Positions 7,831-18,500 of a stretch of 64,000 bases of DNA are shown piece after piece. The translations under genes and the position numbers were made by a program. The number at the start of each line of letters is the position of its first letter. The first letter of the stretch is position 1. This DNA comes from Bradyrhizobium sp. (GTDB taxonomy: Bacteria; Pseudomonadota; Alphaproteobacteria; Rhizobiales; Xanthobacteraceae): positions 1 through 64,000 of the forward strand of contig NZ_JALHLP010000021.1 in the NCBI RefSeq assembly GCF_022844465.1, in the 5' to 3' direction. A model generated the notes under the pieces. It was not told where the DNA came from and made no database searches. It saw only the letters and a list, made by a program, of their open reading frames with translations.

Positions 7831-8842
7831 GCCGGGCTTCTGGCATGGACCGTCCTCGCTGAACGCGCGTCTGTTGAGACCGCTCGCCGCGCTCTATGGC
7901 GCTATCGCCGCGAAGCGCCTGCAGCGCAGGGGTCTTGATGCCGGAATTCCGGTGTTCTGCGTCGGCAATTACGGCCTCGGCGGCGCCGGCAAGACGCCGA
8001 CCGTGCTGGCGCTGACGAAACTGTTGCGCGAGCTCGGCGAGACCCCGGTCGTGCTCAGCCGCGGCTATGGCGGACGATTGCGTGGACCCGTCAGGGTCGA
8101 TCCCGGGCGCCATGCGGCGTCCGATGTCGGCGACGAGCCGCTGATGCTGGCCGGATGGCTGTCAGTGGTGGTGGCCCGTCAGCGCGCGGACGGCGTGCCG
8201 CTGGCGCGGGCGTTGGGCGCGAGCGTGATCCTGATGGACGACGGCTTCCAGAGTCCGGCCATCGTCAAGGATGCCTCGTTGATCGTCATCGACAGCGAGC
8301 GCGGCCTCGGCAACGAACAGGTGTTTCCCGCCGGCCCGCTGCGCGCACCGCTCGGGCCGCAACTGGCGCGTACCGATGCGCTGATCATTGTCGGCGACGG
8401 CGTCGCGGCGGCGGCGGTCGCAGCCGAGATCGCCGCACAGGGCAAGCCGGTACTGTCAGCTCATCTGCGGCCGGATCCGGCGCAGCTCGCCTCGCTTCGC
8501 GGCCGGCGCGCGCTGGCGTTTGCCGGAATCGGCGATCCCGCGCGATTCTTCAACATGCTGCGGGCGAACGGCGTCGATGTCGCCCGCTCGCGCGCCTTTG
8601 CCGATCATCACAGCTATTCGAAAGGCGAGATCGAGGGGCTGGCGGAAGAGGCAAGGGGCGACGCCCTGGCGCTGGTCACGACGGAAAAGGATATGGCGCG
8701 GTTGCGGCGCGGCGGCGAGTTGCCGGACTGGGCGCGGCAGGTGGTGCCGCTCGCGGTGACCCTGGAATTCGACGAGCCGGCGCGCTTGCGAAAGTTCGTA
8801 TCCGAGCGCCTGTCGCGGGCGCGTGAGCGGAGGGCGGATTAG
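7823..8842 (+). CDS. lpxK: Tetraacyldisaccharide 4'-kinase
   Basis: LpxK phosphorylates the 4' position of the lipid A disaccharide to make lipid IVA, the acceptor for the WaaA enzyme encoded just upstream. The 339-aa product has a P-loop GLGGAGKTPT at about residues 51-60, then VVLSRGYGG and the DDGFQ motif, all diagnostic. The N-terminal hydrophobic segment (LLRPLAALYGAIAA) is the membrane anchor. It overlaps the waaA end by 8 nt and closes this operon; DUF2093 on the other strand converges on it. Confidence 0.95.
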   Translation: MREPGFWHGPSSLNARLLRPLAALYGAIAAKRLQRRGLDAGIPVFCVGNYGLGGAGKTPTVLALTKLLRELGETPVVLSRGYGGRLRGPVRVDPGRHAASDVGDEPLMLAGWLSVVVARQRADGVPLARALGASVILMDDGFQSPAIVKDASLIVIDSERGLGNEQVFPAGPLRAPLGPQLARTDALIIVGDGVAAAAVAAEIAAQGKPVLSAHLRPDPAQLASLRGRRALAFAGIGDPARFFNMLRANGVDVARSRAFADHHSYSKGEIEGLAEEARGDALALVTTEKDMARLRRGGELPDWARQVVPLAVTLEFDEPARLRKFVSERLSRARERRAD

Positions 8843-8852
8843 GAATTGCGGC

Positions 8853-9080
8853 TCAGCTCTGCGACTTCGGCACGCCGGGGAAGTGCCGCTGCAGCACGGC
8901 GCTGGGCGCCGAATAGGCTTCCTGCAGGTCGACGCTCCAGTACTTCAATTCGTCGAGCTGGATCCGGGCGTCGGTCACGGCGCAACGCACATAGGTCCCG
9001 GGCGATATCACGCGGAAATCGCCGTCCAGATACTGCACCTGGGCTTCGCCCTGACCGGAGGAACCGAATTTGTTGAGCAC
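8853..9080 (-). CDS. DUF2093 family protein
   Basis: The 75-aa product (LNKFGSSGQGEAQVQYLDGDFRVISPGTYVRCAVT) matches DUF2093, small proteins of unknown function in Rhizobiales that often sit beside lpxK. YLDGDFRV-PGTYVRCAVT and the ELKYWSVDLQEAY block are the signature. The GTG at 9080 has GGAGAG 7 nt upstream; the TTG at 9086 is too close to that site. It converges on lpxK with 10 nt between stops. Confidence 0.85.
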   Translation of the reverse strand: MLNKFGSSGQGEAQVQYLDGDFRVISPGTYVRCAVTDARIQLDELKYWSVDLQEAYSAPSAVLQRHFPGVPKSQS

Positions 9081-9265
9081 CGTCAAACTCTCCGCTGAAC
9101 CGGCGCATCAAGGCCCGGCCAATGAATTTTGGGATCCGATCTATCACAGATAACGCCGACTGTCCGCTCGGGAACCCCACCGACTTGTGATGATTTTTGA
9201 GCCCGGTCGCATGATAACTTGAAACCGGCTGTGCCCGGTGCCCTGGCAAACCTCGACGGAGACCG

Positions 9266-10102
9266 ATGCGCCTTTTCTCAGTAACGCTGTTGGTCTTGCT
9301 CCTTGCCGCGTCGGGTATTGCAAACGCCACGGCATTGCCGACCCCGCGCCAGGTCGACATCCCCGCGGCCAGCCGGACCCTGCATGCGCAACTCTACAAG
9401 CCGGATGGCGACGGTCCGTTTCCCACCGTGATCGCGCTACATGGCTGCGGCGGATTGAGTGGGCATTCGGAGCCGGTGCCGCCCCGTTATCGCGACTGGG
9501 CGGAACAACTGCTGAAGAGCGGCCATGCCGTGCTGCTGCCAGACAGTTACGGTTCGCGGGAACTCGGCCCGCAGTGCCGCGCCAGCGAACGCCGTGTGCT
9601 GGCGCGCCGCGAGCGGGTGGCCGATGTCGTGGCGGCGCGGCTATGGTTGTTGCAGCAGCCCTGGGTCGCGCGCGACCGCATCAGTCTGATGGGGTGGGCG
9701 AATGGCGCCAGCGCCGTGCTGTGGGCGGTGCGCCCGCAACTTTCGCTGCGCAGCGCGGGGCCGGATTTTCGCTCGGCGATCGCGTTCTATCCGGATTGCC
9801 GGACGTCCTCCGGCCTCGGCTGGAGCGCGCGGGTGCCGACGCTGCTGTTGATTGGCGCAAAGGACGACATCAGTTCGCCCGCGGCCTGCCGGCAGATGGT
9901 GGAGGGCGCACGCGGCCGCAGCGCGCTGGCACGGATCGTGGTCTATCCCGGTGCATTGCACGAATTCGACCGCGCCAACCTTCCGTTGCGCGCGCTCGGT
10001 GGCGGCGCCGAGCCGGCGTTGCCGGAACGTGGCCATGTCGGCACCGACATGAAGGCGCGATCGGATTCGCAGCGACTCGTCGCCGAATGGCTGTCGCGCT
10101 AG
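9266..10102 (+). CDS. Exported dienelactone-hydrolase-fold protein, nucleophile replaced
   Basis: The 278-aa protein has a signal peptide (residues 1-21, ending GIANA) and an alpha/beta hydrolase body of the dienelactone hydrolase family: ALHGCGGLSG oxyanion region near 58-66, Asp200/Asp201 (GAKDD) and His232 (GALHEFD). At the nucleophile elbow the sequence reads LMGWANGAS, so the expected Ser/Cys is Ala145 (GCG at 9698-9700). Unless another residue substitutes, it should not act as a normal hydrolase; a binding or structural role is possible. Its TAG overlaps the xseA stop in a shared CTAG, so the two genes converge and overlap by 4 nt. Confidence 0.8.
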   Translation: MRLFSVTLLVLLLAASGIANATALPTPRQVDIPAASRTLHAQLYKPDGDGPFPTVIALHGCGGLSGHSEPVPPRYRDWAEQLLKSGHAVLLPDSYGSRELGPQCRASERRVLARRERVADVVAARLWLLQQPWVARDRISLMGWANGASAVLWAVRPQLSLRSAGPDFRSAIAFYPDCRTSSGLGWSARVPTLLLIGAKDDISSPAACRQMVEGARGRSALARIVVYPGALHEFDRANLPLRALGGGAEPALPERGHVGTDMKARSDSQRLVAEWLSR

Positions 10103-11712
10103 AACAGGTTTCCCTGGTCGATCGGCTTGGTCACGCGCTTGGCCAAGACGGTCCGGGTCGCGCGCGGGGGCGCCTCCGGCGGCTGTGATGTCGCGGGTGG
10201 CCGGTCCGCATCCGCGGTGACGCCGACGCGGCCGTCGGCGAATTCGACCGAGAGATGAGCGCCCGGGCCGATCGAAGTCGCGGCATGCACGGCGTGGCCC
10301 CGCGCATCACGCACCAGGGCGAAGCCGCGCGCCAGTACGCCGCGATATGACAGCGCCGCCAGTAACTGGCCGCTATGCGCGACTCGCGCATTGAGCCGAT
10401 GCATCCCGGTCAGAAGCGCGCGGCGGGCACGCTCCGCCAGCCTTTGTGCGCGCTCGCGGTCGCGCGCGATGGCGTTGCGCTGCGCCTCGGCGTTGGCGAG
10501 CCTTGAGGCCCTTAATCTGGCCTCCAGCCCGACAAACCGGTCGCGGCGGCTGCGCAGCAGCGCGCGGGCGGATAGCCGGATCCGTTCGCCCGCCACGGTC
10601 AGGCGCTGGCTGGCGTGAGCGACCTGTCCGCGCAGCACCTTCAGCGTCAGCCCGGCGCTGACATCGGCGAAGCGGCGGTGGTGGGCGTGCGTATTGGCCT
10701 TGAGGCCGCGGGGCAGGGCGGCGGTGAGATGATCCAGCCGCTGCCGCGGGATCGCGAGTAGTTCGCTCGGCCCTGGGAGCGCGCGCGCTGCGGCGCGCAA
10801 CTCGTTGCGGCGGCTTTCCTGGCCGCGCTGCCAGCACACCATGGCGCGGCGTGCCAGGCTTTCGACCTCGACGAACAGTTCGCTGCGGACGGGGACCGCC
10901 ATTTCGGCGGCGGCCGTCGGCGTCGGCGCGCGCTTGTCGGCGGCGAAATCGATCAGCGTGATGTCGGTCTCGTGGCCGACGGCCGAGATCAGCGGGATCA
11001 TGCTCTCGGCGGCGGCGCGGACCACGATCTCCTCGTTGAATGACCACAGATCCTCCAGCGAACCGCCACCGCGCGCGACGATCAGCAGATCCGGCCGCGG
11101 AATCCGGCCCCCTTCGGGCAGCGCGTTGAAGCCGCGGATGGCGGCGGCAACCTGTTCGGCCGAGCCTTCGCCCTGCACCTTGACCGGCCACACCAGCACG
11201 CGACGGGGGAAGCGGTCCTGCAACCGGTGCAGGATGTCGCGAATGACCGCGCCGGTCGGCGAGGTGACGACGCCGATCACCTCCGGCAGCCACGGCAGCA
11301 ATTGCTTGCGCGCCTCGTCGAACAGGCCTTCGGCGGCAAGCTTCCGCTTGCGTTCCTCCATCAGCGCCATCAGCGCGCCGATCCCCGCCGGCTCGATCGC
11401 CTCGATCACGATCTGGTATTTCGACGAACCCGGAAAGGTCGTGAGCTTGCCGGTGGCGATGACCTCAAGCCCCTCCTGCGGCTTGAACCGCATCCGCGAA
11501 TGCACGCCTTTCCAGATCACCGCCTCGATCTTGGCGCTCTCGTCCTTGAGCGCGAAATAGCAATGTCCGGAAGAGTGCGGCCCGCGAAAGCCGGAGATTT
11601 CACCGCGCACGCGGACATGCCCGTAGGCGTCCTCCACCGTCCGCTTCAGCGCGGAGGACAGTTCGGAGACGGTGAATTCCGGCGCGTTGAGCAGGTTATC
11701 CGCAGCGGGCAT
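10099..11712 (-). CDS. xseA: Exodeoxyribonuclease VII large subunit
   Basis: XseA is the catalytic large subunit of exonuclease VII, which trims single-stranded DNA to oligonucleotides in mismatch repair and damage tolerance. The product (537 aa) starts with the OB-fold block FTVSELSSALKRTVEDAYGHVRVRGEISGF, followed by the catalytic region (GVVTSPTGAVIRDILHRL, IVARGGGSLEDLWSFNEE, SAVGHETDITLIDFAADKRAPTPTAAAE) and a long arginine- and alanine-rich coiled coil. The C-terminus is extended and proline-rich. ATG 11712 fits homologues; TTG 11748 would add 12 residues. The small subunit gene is not in this window. Confidence 0.93.
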   Translation of the reverse strand: MPAADNLLNAPEFTVSELSSALKRTVEDAYGHVRVRGEISGFRGPHSSGHCYFALKDESAKIEAVIWKGVHSRMRFKPQEGLEVIATGKLTTFPGSSKYQIVIEAIEPAGIGALMALMEERKRKLAAEGLFDEARKQLLPWLPEVIGVVTSPTGAVIRDILHRLQDRFPRRVLVWPVKVQGEGSAEQVAAAIRGFNALPEGGRIPRPDLLIVARGGGSLEDLWSFNEEIVVRAAAESMIPLISAVGHETDITLIDFAADKRAPTPTAAAEMAVPVRSELFVEVESLARRAMVCWQRGQESRRNELRAAARALPGPSELLAIPRQRLDHLTAALPRGLKANTHAHHRRFADVSAGLTLKVLRGQVAHASQRLTVAGERIRLSARALLRSRRDRFVGLEARLRASRLANAEAQRNAIARDRERAQRLAERARRALLTGMHRLNARVAHSGQLLAALSYRGVLARGFALVRDARGHAVHAATSIGPGAHLSVEFADGRVGVTADADRPPATSQPPEAPPRATRTVLAKRVTKPIDQGNLF

Positions 11713-11748
11713 GGGCCATCGATTCGGGCTCTCGGGGCGTTCGGGCAA

Positions 11749-11937
11749 GGTTAGGGAATTTGGCCGTCGCCGCCAATCCGCGTCATGCGGATTATCTATA
11801 CATCAGGCGGCCAGGCCTGACTGCCGTTAAATCCGGGCGCCCGGGCCCGCAAGGCCGGCGGGTGGTGATATCCCCTTGCGGCGGGGGGCGGTTTTGTGCG
11901 ACCGAACCGCATCTCATCCTCGCATCCGGCTCCAGCG
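11749..11937. promoter_or_regulatory. Divergent promoter region between xseA and purD
   Basis: This 189-nt gap must hold the promoters for both divergent genes. I see no consensus -35/-10 pair with confidence, and no known riboswitch or operator. Short GC-rich inverted words occur around 11848-11886. Confidence 0.35.
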
Positions 11938-13221
11938 ATGAACATCCTCCTGCTTGGTTCCGGCGGCCGCGAACACGCTCTCGCGTGGAAGATCGCCGCC
12001 TCCCCGCTGCTGACCAGGCTGTGGTGCGCGCCGGGCAATGCCGGCATCGCGCGCGAAGCCGAGTGCGTCGCGCTCGATATCGCCGACCACGCAGCGGTGA
12101 TTGACTTCTGCCAGCGCGAGCGGATTGAGTTCGTGGTGGTTGGGCCGGACGCGCCGATCGCGGCCGGGATCGTCGATGACCTCAACGCAGCCGGTTTCAA
12201 GGCCTTCGGGCCAAGCAAGGCGGCGGGCCGGCTTGAGAGCTCGAAGAATTTCACCAAAGAGCTGTGCCGCGCCAACAACATTCCGACCGCGGCCTACGAC
12301 CATTTCACCGACGCCGAAGCGGCAAGAACCTACATCCGAAAGCAGGGTGCTCCAATCGTCGTGAAAGCCGACGGGCTCGCCGCCGGCAAGGGTGTCGTCG
12401 TGGCCGTGACGGAACAGGAGGCGCTGGCGGCAGTCGACATGATGTTCGGCGGCGGCTTCGGGGCCTCCGGTGCCGAGGTGGTGATCGAGGAGTTCATGGA
12501 AGGCGAGGAAGCCTCGTTTTTCGCGCTGTGCGACGGCGAGGACGCGCTGCCGCTGGCGACCGCGCAGGATCACAAACGTGCTTTCGACGGCGACAAGGGA
12601 CCGAACACCGGCGGCATGGGCGCCTATTCGCCGGCGCCGGTCATGACCGACACGATGTGTGCGCGGGTGATGGACGAGATGATCCGCCCGACGCTGCGGG
12701 CGATGGCGGCGATGGGATCGCCCTACAAGGGCGTGCTGTTCGCCGGGGTGATGGTGACCAGGGATGGGCCGAAGCTCGTCGAGTACAATGCGCGCTTCGG
12801 CGACCCCGAATGCCAGGTGCTGATGCTCCGGATGATGTCGGACATCGTGCCGGCGCTGCTCGCCAGCGCCGACGGACAATTGAAGAATTTCAGCCTGCGC
12901 TGGTTCGACGAGGCGGCGCTGACGGTGATCATGGCGACCAAGGGCTATCCCGGCTCCTACGGCAAGGGCTCCGCAATCGAAGGGCTGGACGAGGCCGCGA
13001 AGGTCGAAGGCGTCGAGATTTTCCATGCCGGAACGGCGCTCAAGGGAGGCCGCCTCGTCGCCAATGGCGGGCGCGTGCTTAACGTCTGCGCGTTGGGCAA
13101 GACGGTCACGGAAGCGCAGCAACGCGCCTATGCGGCCGTCGATCGCATCCACTGGGGAGATGGCTTCTGCCGTCGCGACATCGGCTGGCAGGCCGTCGCG
13201 CGGGAGAAGGCGGAGGGATAA
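11938..13221 (+). CDS. purD: Phosphoribosylamine-glycine ligase (GAR synthetase)
   Basis: PurD catalyses the second step of de novo purine synthesis, joining glycine to phosphoribosylamine with ATP. The 427-aa product has the N-terminal MNILLLGSGGREHALAWK, the ATP-grasp core (VVKADGLAAGKGVVVA near 142-157, VIEEFMEGEEASFFALCDG) and DHKRAFDGDKGPNTGGMGAYSPAPV, and FGDPECQ for metal binding. Length and start fit the family. It stands as a single gene, followed by a dispersed repeat. Confidence 0.96.
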   Translation: MNILLLGSGGREHALAWKIAASPLLTRLWCAPGNAGIAREAECVALDIADHAAVIDFCQRERIEFVVVGPDAPIAAGIVDDLNAAGFKAFGPSKAAGRLESSKNFTKELCRANNIPTAAYDHFTDAEAARTYIRKQGAPIVVKADGLAAGKGVVVAVTEQEALAAVDMMFGGGFGASGAEVVIEEFMEGEEASFFALCDGEDALPLATAQDHKRAFDGDKGPNTGGMGAYSPAPVMTDTMCARVMDEMIRPTLRAMAAMGSPYKGVLFAGVMVTRDGPKLVEYNARFGDPECQVLMLRMMSDIVPALLASADGQLKNFSLRWFDEAALTVIMATKGYPGSYGKGSAIEGLDEAAKVEGVEIFHAGTALKGGRLVANGGRVLNVCALGKTVTEAQQRAYAAVDRIHWGDGFCRRDIGWQAVAREKAEG

Positions 13222-13223
13222 CG

Positions 13224-13338
13224 CCGTCATTCCGGACGACGCGCCGTGCGCGGCGATCCGGAATCTCGATGTTGGAAGCGTTTGGAGCCTCATCTCCGGA
13301 TTCCGGGTTCGGCGCTCTGCGCCGCCACGGAATGACGG
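13224..13338. repeat. Palindromic dispersed repeat (cattccgg family)
   Basis: Perfect 11-nt inverted ends (13224-13234 and 13328-13338) enclose smaller hairpins. The ends resemble those of the elements at 50405-50507 and 59389-59489. It lies between the convergent purD and acyl-CoA dehydrogenase genes and could end transcription from both sides. Confidence 0.75.
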
Positions 13339-13344
13339 TGTGGA

Positions 13345-14577
13345 CTACAGCAAATCCCCGCCGGCTGCGCTCGCCGTGGTGCCGTGCTCGCGGAACGCCT
13401 TGATGACGTTCTTGCCGATCCGCCACTTGTGCACTTCGTCCGGACCGTCGACCAGCCGCTGCGCGCGCACCTGGGTGTACCATTTGGCGAGCGGCGTATC
13501 CTGGCTGAAGCCGAGCGCGCCGTGCAGTTGGATCGCGGTGTCGATCACCTTGTGGACCATGTGCGCGTGGAAGATCTTGGCGATCGAGTTCTCCTGCCGG
13601 ATGTCCATGCCCTTTTCCGCCTTGTAGGCGATATGCAGCAGCATCAACCGGCCGATATAGAGTTCGCTGGCGCAATCGGCGAGCATGAACTGCACGGCCT
13701 GGCGGTCGGCGAGCAACTGGCCGAAGGTCGAGCGCTTGGTGACGTGGGCGGCCGCCATGTCGAGCGCGCGTTGCGCCTTGGCGACGTTGTGCATGCCGTG
13801 GCGCAGGCGGCCATAGGCGAGGCGGTGCTGGCCCATGTCGAAACCGTTGCCTTCGCCGCCGAGCAGATTGTCGGCCGGCACCTTCAGATCCTTGATCTCG
13901 ATTTCGGAGTGGCCGCCGTGGATCACGTCGTCATGCGGTCCCTCGATCGCCATGTTGGCGACATTGCGCTTGATCCTGTAGCCGGGGTTCGGCAGTTCGA
14001 CGATGAAGGTCGAATACTGCTTGTGTCGCGGCGCGTTCGGGTCGGTCCTGGCCATGACCAGCGCCATGTCGGCGACGCTGGCGGATGAGGAAAACCACTT
14101 CTCGCCGTTGAGGATGTAGTTTTCATTGCCGTCCTTGACCGCGGTGGTCTGCATGCCGGTGGCGTCGGCGCCGGAAGCCTTCTCGGTCATCGAAAAGCAG
14201 ATGCGCTTGTCGCCGTTGAGCAGCGGCTTGAGGAACTTTTCCTTCTGGTACTCGGAGCCGTGGGCGAGGATCGTCATCATCGAGGCATCGTCCGGCCCCT
14301 GCGTGTTCATCGACAGCGCCCCCAGCATGCTCTCGCCGAGTTCCATCTGCACCAGCGCGTTCGCCAGCGGACCGAGGCCCATGCCGCCATATTCCTTCGG
14401 CACCCACGGGCACCACAGGCCGCGTGCGCGCGCCTTTTTCCGCAGCGGGCCCAGCACGTCGGCGAGCGGCTTGCTGTCGAGTTCCTTCTCGGCGGGGATG
14501 CACTCCTCCTGCACCCATTTGCGGACTTTCTCGCGGATCGCCTTGGCTTCGGCCGGGATTTCGAAATCGATCGACAT
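13345..14577 (-). CDS. Acyl-CoA dehydrogenase (ACAD10/11-like)
   Basis: The 410-aa flavoprotein has the full ACAD fold: N-terminal helical domain, FAD region CFSMTEKASGADATGM near 136-151, the ILNGEKWFSSSA beta domain, and the C-terminal helical bundle. The C-terminal motif RLVDGPDEVHKW places it with the ACAD10/11-like branch, whose members often act on unusual or long acyl-CoAs; the substrate cannot be read from sequence. The ATG at 14577 has a GAGG upstream. It is transcribed away from the fluoroacetate-dehalogenase-like gene at 14698, so they share a 120-nt promoter region. Confidence 0.88.
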   Translation of the reverse strand: MSIDFEIPAEAKAIREKVRKWVQEECIPAEKELDSKPLADVLGPLRKKARARGLWCPWVPKEYGGMGLGPLANALVQMELGESMLGALSMNTQGPDDASMMTILAHGSEYQKEKFLKPLLNGDKRICFSMTEKASGADATGMQTTAVKDGNENYILNGEKWFSSSASVADMALVMARTDPNAPRHKQYSTFIVELPNPGYRIKRNVANMAIEGPHDDVIHGGHSEIEIKDLKVPADNLLGGEGNGFDMGQHRLAYGRLRHGMHNVAKAQRALDMAAAHVTKRSTFGQLLADRQAVQFMLADCASELYIGRLMLLHIAYKAEKGMDIRQENSIAKIFHAHMVHKVIDTAIQLHGALGFSQDTPLAKWYTQVRAQRLVDGPDEVHKWRIGKNVIKAFREHGTTASAAGGDLL

Positions 14578-14697
14578 CGGAGGTTTCCTCGCGTCATGTT
14601 TCTGTTGGTTGAGCTTGAGGGATGGCATAAACCTGCGACCGGCCAGCGGCAACGACAAACAATGTTTGAAGCACGATAGCAGCCCGAGGGAGCGCCG

Positions 14698-15603
14698 ATG
14701 TCAGACCTTGCCGACCTGTTTCCCGGATATGCCTCCGAGTGGATCAACACCTCGTCGGGCCGCATTTTCGCCCGCGTCGGCGGCAGCGGGCCGCCTCTGT
14801 TGCTGCTGCATGGATTTTCCTCGACGCATGTGATGTGGCATCCGGTCGCGCCGCAACTCGCCGACAGGTTCACGCTGATCATCGCCGACCTGCCGGGCTA
14901 TGGCTGGTCGGACATGCCCGACAGCGACGACAACCACACGCCCTACACCAAGCGCGCGATGGCGAAGGCGATGGTGGAAGCGATGGAGCAGCTTGGGCAT
15001 GTCCATTTCGCGCTCGCCGGCCACGATCGCGGCGGGCGGGTGTCGTACCGGCTCGCGCTCGACCACCCCGGCCGGCTGTCCAAGCTCGCCGTGCTCGATA
15101 TCGCGCCGACCTATGATTACTGGGAGCGGTTGAACCGGCTCTCGGCGCTCAAGATCTATCATTGGGCATTCCTGGCGCAGCCCTATCCACTGCCGGAAAC
15201 GCTGATCACAGGCAATGGCGAGTTTTTCCTGCGGCAGAAGATGGCTAGCCAGACCAAGAGCCAGACGCTCGAGGCCTTTGATCCGCGCGCGCTGGAGCAT
15301 TACCTTGCGCCGTTCCGCGATCCCTCCCGCGTGCACGCGATGTGCGAGGACTACCGAGCCGGCGCCTATGCCGATTACGAGATCGACAAGGCCGATGTCG
15401 ACGCCGGCAGGAAGATCACGACCCCGATGCTGGCGCTGTGGGGCGATGCCGGCGTTGCGAGCGCGGCAACGACGCCGCTGGATACGTGGCGGAAATGGGC
15501 GACCAACGTATCGGGCGCGGCGGTCGATTCAGGGCATTTTCTCACCGAGGAGAATCCGCAAGCGACGGCAAAGCTCCTGCGGGAGTTTTTTGCGGCGAAT
15601 TAG
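14698..15603 (+). CDS. Fluoroacetate/haloacetate dehalogenase-like alpha/beta hydrolase
   Basis: The 301-aa protein closely resembles the fluoroacetate dehalogenase of Rhodopseudomonas palustris, which splits the C-F bond by attack of an Asp on the alpha carbon. Every functional residue that I remember for that enzyme is present at the same number: nucleophile Asp110 (GHDRGGR), Arg111 and Arg114 for the carboxylate, Asp134, the halide pocket His155, Trp156 and Tyr219, and His280 (DSGHFL). It has no signal peptide, so acts in the cytoplasm. Activity on fluoroacetate rather than chloroacetate or an unrelated ester is inference. A single gene, divergent from the acyl-CoA dehydrogenase. Confidence 0.85.
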   Translation: MSDLADLFPGYASEWINTSSGRIFARVGGSGPPLLLLHGFSSTHVMWHPVAPQLADRFTLIIADLPGYGWSDMPDSDDNHTPYTKRAMAKAMVEAMEQLGHVHFALAGHDRGGRVSYRLALDHPGRLSKLAVLDIAPTYDYWERLNRLSALKIYHWAFLAQPYPLPETLITGNGEFFLRQKMASQTKSQTLEAFDPRALEHYLAPFRDPSRVHAMCEDYRAGAYADYEIDKADVDAGRKITTPMLALWGDAGVASAATTPLDTWRKWATNVSGAAVDSGHFLTEENPQATAKLLREFFAAN

Positions 15604-15637
15604 GCTCGGCGTGTTGTCACTGAACGTAACGCTCGTG

Positions 15638-15729
15638 ATACCCGCGAAAGCGGGTATCCAGTACGTCGCGGCTACTCGATCAATCACGGCTTTCACCGGA
15701 ATACTGGATCATCCGCTTTCGCGGATGAT
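15638..15729. repeat. Double-hairpin repeat (tccagta/tactgga family), second copy
   Basis: A hairpin at 15638-15657 and another at 15711-15726 flank the inverted words tccagta and tactgga, the same layout as the element at 2320-2420. It lies between convergent genes and may help stop transcription. Confidence 0.7.
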
Positions 15730-15757
15730 GAAAGTGCGGTGTTTGGAGAGATCGTCC

Positions 15758-16204
15758 CTACCGCCTCACCTTGAAAAAATCCTTGAGCAGCGTCGCCGCC
15801 TCGCTTTCGCCGACTGAGGAATAGACGTCGGGCATGTGATGGCAGGTCGGCTGCGCGAAGAACCGCACGCCGGAATCCACTGCGCCGCCCTTGGGATCGG
15901 CGGCGCCGTAATACAGCCGCCTGATCCGCGCCAGCGAGATCGCGCCGGCGCACATGGTGCAGGGCTCCAGCGTCACGTAGAGATCGCAATCCACCAGCCG
16001 CTCGGTCCCGATCGCCTCGGCGGCCTGCCGGATCGCCAGTATTTCGGCGTGGGCGGTCGGGTCGCGGTCGGTCAGCGTGCGGTTGCCGGCGGTGGCGATC
16101 ACCTCGAAGCCCCTGACGATCACGCACCCAATCGGAACTTCGCCCGCCTTTCCGGCGTTTTCGGCGGTTTTCAGCGCCAAATCCATGAAAGAAGGGGCAG
16201 TCAT
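15758..16204 (-). CDS. tadA: tRNA(Arg) adenosine-34 deaminase
   Basis: TadA converts A34 to inosine in tRNA-Arg(ACG). The 148-aa protein has the zinc site His52-Ala-Glu54 and Pro81-Cys82-x-x-Cys85, with Glu54 as the proton shuttle. The DVYSSVGESEAATLLKDFFKVRR C-terminus is typical. ATG 16204 (MTAPSFMDLAL) is preferred to 16216. It is divergent from the pseudouridine synthase gene. Confidence 0.93.
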   Translation of the reverse strand: MTAPSFMDLALKTAENAGKAGEVPIGCVIVRGFEVIATAGNRTLTDRDPTAHAEILAIRQAAEAIGTERLVDCDLYVTLEPCTMCAGAISLARIRRLYYGAADPKGGAVDSGVRFFAQPTCHHMPDVYSSVGESEAATLLKDFFKVRR

Positions 16205-16369
16205 GCCTCGTATCATCGAAAGAAACCTGCTACTAGGAGCGCCTTCAGCAAACGTGGATGCGGGTTGTGCGTGACAATGCGCCTTGAGCCAAGTGCGCGC
16301 GCGTTTTCGCTATGACAGCCCATCCGCATCGGCCTGATTGCCAATTCATCCGTACCCGAGAGACTATTC

Positions 16370-18493
<2,124 letters not shown>

Positions 18494-18500
18494 TTGGACG

